Origin: Neoconidiobolus thromboides FSU 785
Lineage: Eukaryota > Entomophthoromycota > Entomophthoromycetes > Entomophthorales > Neoconidiobolaceae
Reading direction: 5' to 3'
Length of the DNA stretch: 22,363 nucleotides
Assembly (NCBI GenBank): GCA_025603075.1
Contig: MU626534.1
Coordinates: 1 to 22,363, forward strand
A program made the position numbers and the translations under genes. The notes beneath the pieces were generated by a model. The model was not told where the DNA came from, did not search any database, and saw nothing but the letters and a program-made list of their open reading frames with translations. Below are positions 18,493 through 22,363 of the stretch, in pieces. The stretch's first letter is position 1, and each line of letters opens with the position of its first letter.

Positions 18493-18587
18493 AATAGTTA
18501 CTACTAACTTTTAATAAAGTTAGATTAGGCTCAAGTTAGAGATAGGATGTAAGTTTAAAATTCATTAGTAATTTATTTCATATAAAC

Positions 18588-18812
18588 CTATACTTTATTA
18601 AAAAAATTGTACCTATTTGACCATTGTACCCTACCGTTGACATTAAAGTTATGTCTGAGGCCCTTTACAGTATCCATTGTGTTTTGCAGACCGTAGCCGC
18701 GTTTTAGGAAAAACATTTCAATTGAAAAAAAACTGAGGCAATTTTTGTTGAAAGCTGTAATGAAAATAGGTTCAGTTTCAATTTGACTAATAGAACAAGT
18801 TATACCTAGATG
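18588..18812 (-). pseudogene. Fragment of an enzyme gene, possibly carotenoid-oxygenase-like
   Basis: The minus-strand frame is open for 74 codons without a start of its own. It contains QIETEPIFITAF, FFLKRGYGLQNTMDTVKGL and RHNFNVNGRVQWSNRYN. The last two pieces resemble the N-terminal part of carotenoid cleavage oxygenases, where a Gly-rich segment is followed by H/T-x-x-D-x-x-x-x-x-H-x-F-x-x-x-G-x-V-x-x-x-x-R. The family His ligands lie outside this piece and cannot be checked. The region is GC-richer than its neighbours, and both flanks are non-coding, so this is a relic fragment. Confidence 0.32.
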
Positions 18813-18885
18813 TCATTTGCTAACTGTAATTTATAACTAGTTTTTTTCAGCATGAAATAAGAGTTAAAGTTTTAATATCATTGGA

Positions 18886-19083
18886 TTACACTATAGGTTT
18901 TTTTAACCATAAATTAAAATATTTAATTATAGCCACTCCAAGATCATTAAATTTTAATTTTTTGACTGGGATTTTGCTAATAGGGCGTTTATATAGTGTT
19001 ATAAAAGGTAGAAATAATAATTCATAAAATAAAGTAACTTTAGTATCAATTTTTTGTGTCACAAAAATTGATTCTTTATCCAA
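18886..19083 (-). other. Short open frame, uncertain
   Basis: A 65-codon ATG frame with segments TLFYELLFLPFITLYKRP and FNDLGVAIIKYFNLWLKK. It has no signal peptide and no recognised domain. It lies 5' of the fragment at 18588-18812 on the same strand and might be another piece of the same decayed locus. It may equally be chance. Confidence 0.2.
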
Positions 19084-19346
19084 AACTTAATAAAGAATAC
19101 TACCCTGTTCAATAGAGTACCATTGTCTATTTATTAGAAAGGTTACAAAGGTTAATAAAGAGACTAAATTCTTATAAACAGCAAAGCGAATTAGATTTAT
19201 TTTTATAGTATTCTACTTTATTCTTAAAAATCAATAAAGCTTACTGATCAAATATTTGTGTACAATACCTTATAATTCGTTTATATAATATTAATTACAG
19301 CAATTATTATTAAAATGTTTTTTTTGCTCTATTAGTTTATCTTTTA

Positions 19347-20685
19347 ATGTTCAGTTCGCTATTCGTTGTTTTTTTCTTTTCATAGAGTTATTGCATATTT
19401 GCCAAGGTTACAAGACGGAGGATGCATTGTAGTTCAAGACAAAGTGTATTATTTAGGTGGGTATACATATACACCTAATATGAAAGAAGCAGGAGACCAA
19501 AACCATAATGTATTTACGTTAAATCTAAGAAGTGGGCTTAAAGGGATCGATAATTCGATGGAATGGGAAATAAATGAAGTAGCTAATCATCCAAGAATAG
19601 GCACAATCTTACTTTTTTATTCTACAACTGAGAATGGAATAAGAACTATTGGAAGCATTTACCAGAGTAGATTTAAAAAATGGCTATTATTTAACTCCCT
19701 TAGTATTGAAAAAAATGAATGGTATGGTGAAGATGGTATTGAAAGTATGTATCTGGAGTCTATTACAGATAGTAAGGGAAATATAGCATGTTATTAGAGA
19801 TATTTTATCTTGCAAGATGAGAATAGGGATAAATTGTTTTATGTTTCTGGCTATTGTTTCAATATAGAAACTAAGGAAATCAAACCTATATTTGAGCCGC
19901 CCCATAATATGATCATCCATCAATTATTTATTTTAAATAATAAACTGTATTATTTTTTAGATTTAGGGTTGGAAGATCGTAAGAAAAGTGGTCAAAATAA
20001 GCTATATGAATTGGATTTGAAGTCAAAGGATGTAAAAGAATATGATATAAAAATCAAACACAATGATCATTTTGAGCCCATAAAATATAATCAATCAATT
20101 TATTTTATTGGGTATGAAAAAGGTGAAGATGCTAATTTTTTAGGTGACGTGTATGAGTTAAAGTTGGGTCCGTTTTCATTTAAAAAGATAAAACAAATTA
20201 GAATAAGTAACAATGAGTGTTTTTCTGTTTATAAGGATTATCTAATAAACTCATTTGGTTTATATTTTATTAGTAAAGAAAGGAAAAAATCAGTAGAAAG
20301 CTCAAATAAAATATTACTAACAAATATGTCTAATTGGGGATAAATTGATTATCTACCTTCATCATTAAGTAATAGTAATTATGATAAACAAGCAAATCAT
20401 AATGATTACAGCAATATAGAAATAGGATACACTGTTAGTTTTTAAATATAAGCTATAATAATAACTTCAATCGTCTTATTGATGTTTTATAAGTATAGAA
20501 AGAAGAAAGGAAGACCGCCGAGTATAATAACCGATAGTATTGTCATTGAATCTATTAGCCCTTTAAATTATAAATATGACCATCACAGTATAGATCTTTT
20601 TAGTTATTCTCAACAGATTGATAACCATAGTACTATATTACCTGTTAAAATAGAACTTAAAGTAAATAGAGTTGTCTATGACTAA
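19347..20685 (+). pseudogene. Broken kelch receptor-like membrane protein gene
   Basis: One frame carries the parts of a surface receptor. MFSSLFVV starts a signal peptide at 19347, joined to FHRVIAYLPRLQDGG only by a one-base shift in the seven-T run at 19369-19375. The first kelch strand is CIVVQDKVYYLGGYTY; later strands are KLFYVSGYCFNIETKE, NKLYYFLDLG and QSIYFIGYEKGEDAN. After a TAA at 20341 the same frame continues as an Asn-rich stalk, a membrane helix with two more TAA (AIIITSIVLLMFYKY), a basic stop-transfer RKKKGRPP and a tail to 20683. A TAG at 19795 lies inside a probable 45-nt intron. The gene is likely inactivated, though a secreted product ending at 20341 cannot be excluded. 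The role is inferred as extracellular binding; the ligand is unknown. Confidence 0.72.
19772..19816 (+). other. Probable 45-nt intron in the kelch gene
   Basis: It begins GTAAGG and ends TTGCAAG. Its removal keeps the frame, deletes the TAG at 19795 and joins ITD to NENRDKLFYVSG. No strong CTAAC branch motif is visible, which lowers confidence. Confidence 0.5.
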
Positions 20686-20689
20686 AAGT

Positions 20690-20960
20690 ATAAACTTTCC
20701 TTTGGTCAAATACTTAATGATAGGTCTGAGTCCAAAACGTATCTAATATGAACTCAATACCTTCTGCTGTACTCAAAAAGTCTAAAGATCAATTTACATA
20801 TTGGTCTTCCAAAGAAATATGGTTTTGTCTGAGAACCCTCCTAGATACCAGGGCATAAATTTCATTTTCTATTTTAAATATAACGCTTGCCTCCATTAAG
20901 AACTTCTTTAATGCACACTGATTTTGTATTAAATCTATGATTTTGACCTAGTAAAACAAT
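20690..20960 (-). pseudogene. Coding-like fragment, unidentified
   Basis: The minus-strand frame reads KIIDLIQNQCALKKFLMEAS, ENEIYALVSRRVLRQNHISL, EDQYVN, a TGA, SLDFLSTAEGIEFILDTFWT, QTYH, a TAA, VFDQRKVYTF. One frame holds throughout with only two stops, and composition is less AT-rich. I do not recognise the protein. Confidence 0.35.
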
Positions 20961-20990
20961 AAAATGCTTATAGACAAAATATACATACTC

Positions 20991-21031
20991 AGAAGGAGTT
21001 CATGGATTATCAAATATTAATTTAATGGATC
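20991..21031 (-). repeat. Copy of the outer promoter block of peptide gene C
   Basis: AAGGAGTTCAT, ATCAAAT and TTAATGGATC occur in the same order and near the same spacing as at 17211-17254. No peptide gene with an HWP end follows on the minus strand. Confidence 0.55.
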
Positions 21032-21082
21032 AATAATGTTTTTTAAGTGATTTAAAGTATTTCATACTTAGCTTACAAATAT

Positions 21083-21240
21083 TTAATAATATTGTGTCAA
21101 AAGGACCTTTTTACAACATTGTGCCTCTGTTATCATATTATCTAAAGATTTTGTATTAGCAGTCCCCATAGTTTTCACTTTAATAAAACCTCTTTCCGTA
21201 TAACCATTACCCCCACTGCTTTTACTTGGGATTTTATTAT
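21083..21240 (-). pseudogene. Coding-like fragment cut by the repeat
   Basis: Minus-strand frame with KIPSKSSGGNGYTERGFIKV and TMGTANTKSLDNMITEAQ, ending at 21083. Its upstream side is the 102-bp element at 21241, which supplies the only ATG. Unrecognised; GC content is higher than around it. Confidence 0.25.
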
Positions 21241-21343
21241 ATGTGGATATATTTTTACGTTTAAGAATTTTACTGACAAATTTCCCTCTCAAATGATGCT
21301 TAAAAAATGGGAAAAATAGCGAAGTCAAAAAAACACCCCTCTA
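21241..21343 (+). mobile_element. 102-bp element, copy 16
   Basis: Forward orientation, ends ATGTGGATATATTTTTACG and AACACCCCTCTAT. The core is changed (ATGATGCTT), so this is a moderately diverged copy. Confidence 0.85.
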
Positions 21344-21694
21344 TATACTAAACCAAATCAACCGTAAAACTTTAACTTATTCATAGCCCAGGTTGAAATA
21401 TCTATTTTCTCAGAAGTCAAACTTCCCATCCACAGCTTAGTCAATCAATAAGGAGGGCTTTTTAAGATCTTGTTTATTTCAATGAAAATAGTTATTTGGT
21501 TATAAATATAGTTATAATTGAGTATTGTTTTTTATTAAATTAATTCAAATTTTCAAAGTTTCGAGTAATCTAACAAAGCAATATAAATTATAGGAACTAC
21601 TTTTATAGCCTGTACTTCAAATATTTAAATATTCATTATATTTTACTTTTATTACATTTATATTTGTTATTTTGTTTGATTTATCAGTGAGTAT
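21344..21694. other. Non-coding stretch
   Basis: AT-rich spacer between repeat copies 16 and 17. No coding frame or RNA gene was recognised. Confidence 0.45.
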
Positions 21695-21796
21695 TTGGGG
21701 CTGTTTTTTTTGATTTCATTATTTTTCCGTTTTTTAAGCACTATTTGAGTGGAAAATTTGTTAGTAAAATTCTTAAACACAAAAATACATCCTCAT
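21695..21796 (-). mobile_element. 102-bp element, copy 17
   Basis: Reverse orientation, left end TTGGGGCTGTTTTTTTTG, right end AAAAATACATCCTCAT. Core reads AGCACT. Confidence 0.9.
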
Positions 21797-22030
21797 TTTA
21801 TGCTTATAAATTATAGTTTATTTTAACTATATAATTTAAAACATGGTTGTTAGCTTTATTTAAGATTATAATGCTATATAAACAGTTATCTTTCTTGAAA
21901 TATAATGTTTTACTATATAGCTAAATCCTAAACTTTATTTACGTCCTCAGCTTTTTACTATAAAATATTTTTTGTTTTTTAGTTATATTAAATGATTTCT
22001 CAATATAAATTTTGATATCTAATTAAATAT

Positions 22031-22133
22031 ATGGGGATGTATTTTTACGTTTAAGAATTTTACTAATAAATTTTCCGCTCAAATAGCGCTTAAAAGGTGG
22101 AAAAAGTAATGAAATGAAAAAAATCATCCCCAT
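22031..22133 (+). mobile_element. 102-bp element, copy 18
   Basis: Forward orientation, ends ATGGGGATGTATTTTTACG and AATCATCCCCAT, core AGCGCT intact, flanked by TA. Copy 19 follows without a gap. Confidence 0.93.
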
Positions 22134-22238
22134 ATAGTGATGTGTTTTTTGTTTAGTAATTTTACTATTAATCTTTCATCCCAAATTGTACTTAAAAAAC
22201 GGAAAAAATAAAGAAACCAAAAAAAACACCTTCTTCAT
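22134..22238 (+). mobile_element. 102-bp element, copy 19, in tandem with copy 18
   Basis: Forward orientation, starting ATAGTGATGTGTTTTTTG directly after copy 18 and ending AAACACCTTCTTCAT. More diverged inside (TTGTACTTAAAAAACGG). The two copies share the TA junction. Confidence 0.82.
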
Positions 22239-22363
22239 ATGTAAGGTTGTACTTACTAAACAAAAAATAAGAGATAAAAAACAACTCATAATAATAACAA
22301 AATCATTTATTCACATAGAAAACTAACAAGAGCCATAACGATTTAATTTGATAAAAACAGAGC

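Noticed and set aside
19347-20685. TAA and TAG read as glutamine, since the in-frame stops of the kelch gene are all TAA or TAG
   Set aside because: The three HWP peptides stop at TAA or TAG at homologous ends, the S28 gene ends sensibly at TAA, and the other relics contain TGA too. Decay plus an intron explains the stops under the standard code.
20789-20896. ATG frame of 35 codons downstream of the repeated promoter block, as a fourth peptide gene
   Set aside because: It has no signal peptide and no HWP end, and it lies within a longer worn coding frame.

Overview
The window looks like nuclear DNA of an AT-rich early-diverging fungus. Base composition is roughly three quarters A+T by eye. 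It carries two eukaryotic tRNA genes with internal A and B boxes and Pol III T-runs, TATA-box promoters, a secreted S28 serine peptidase, a seven-helix receptor of the cAMP-receptor-like type, and kelch proteins with one membrane helix. This combination fits Entomophthoromycotina such as Conidiobolus, but that assignment is an inference from gene content. Intact genes are few. Most of the sequence is decayed genes and small transposable elements.

Layout. 1-285: promoter and gene of a 41-residue secreted peptide ending in HWP (copy A). 285-3380: decayed sequence with a possible secreted-protein relic (621-795), a kelch membrane-protein relic on the minus strand (1987-3065), a piece of the small repeat, and a mutated copy of gene A with its promoter (copy B, 3250-3379). 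3611-5017: intact S28 peptidase, minus strand. 5018-7442: non-coding, three copies of a 102-bp inverted-repeat element. 7443-8351: intact receptor gene. 8352-13113: mostly non-coding, with further repeat copies, and a 45-residue secreted peptide gene on the minus strand (copy D, 10233-10370) also ending in GHWP. 13278-13349: tRNA-Pro(TGG). 13823-15050: broken DDE-type transposase split by a copy of the small element. 15156-16840: dense cluster of the small element around tRNA-Ala(TGC) at 15933-16005. 16978-17103: third peptide gene (copy C, minus strand), a close paralog of A. 17261-19346: decayed coding fragments. 19347-20685: broken kelch receptor-like gene. 20690-22363: more fragments and four small-element copies.

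The most interesting signal is the short-peptide family. A and C share almost the same leader and the same promoter, with TATAAATA about 60 nt before the ATG. Every codon from 30 to 36 differs by a replacement between them, and both end in HWP. D has an unrelated leader but the same GHWP end. Secreted precursors with a fixed leader, a variable segment and a constant C-terminus resemble peptide pheromones or other secreted signals. The receptor at 7443 lies between peptide loci and is a natural but untested partner candidate. The S28 peptidase belongs to a family that acts next to proline and could process or destroy Pro-ending peptides; this too is speculation.

The second signal is a near-palindromic 102-bp element with about 19 copies in 22 kb. 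It has TIRs beginning ATGGGG, TA-type flanks and both orientations, and it was active recently enough to leave a readable empty site inside the transposase relic.
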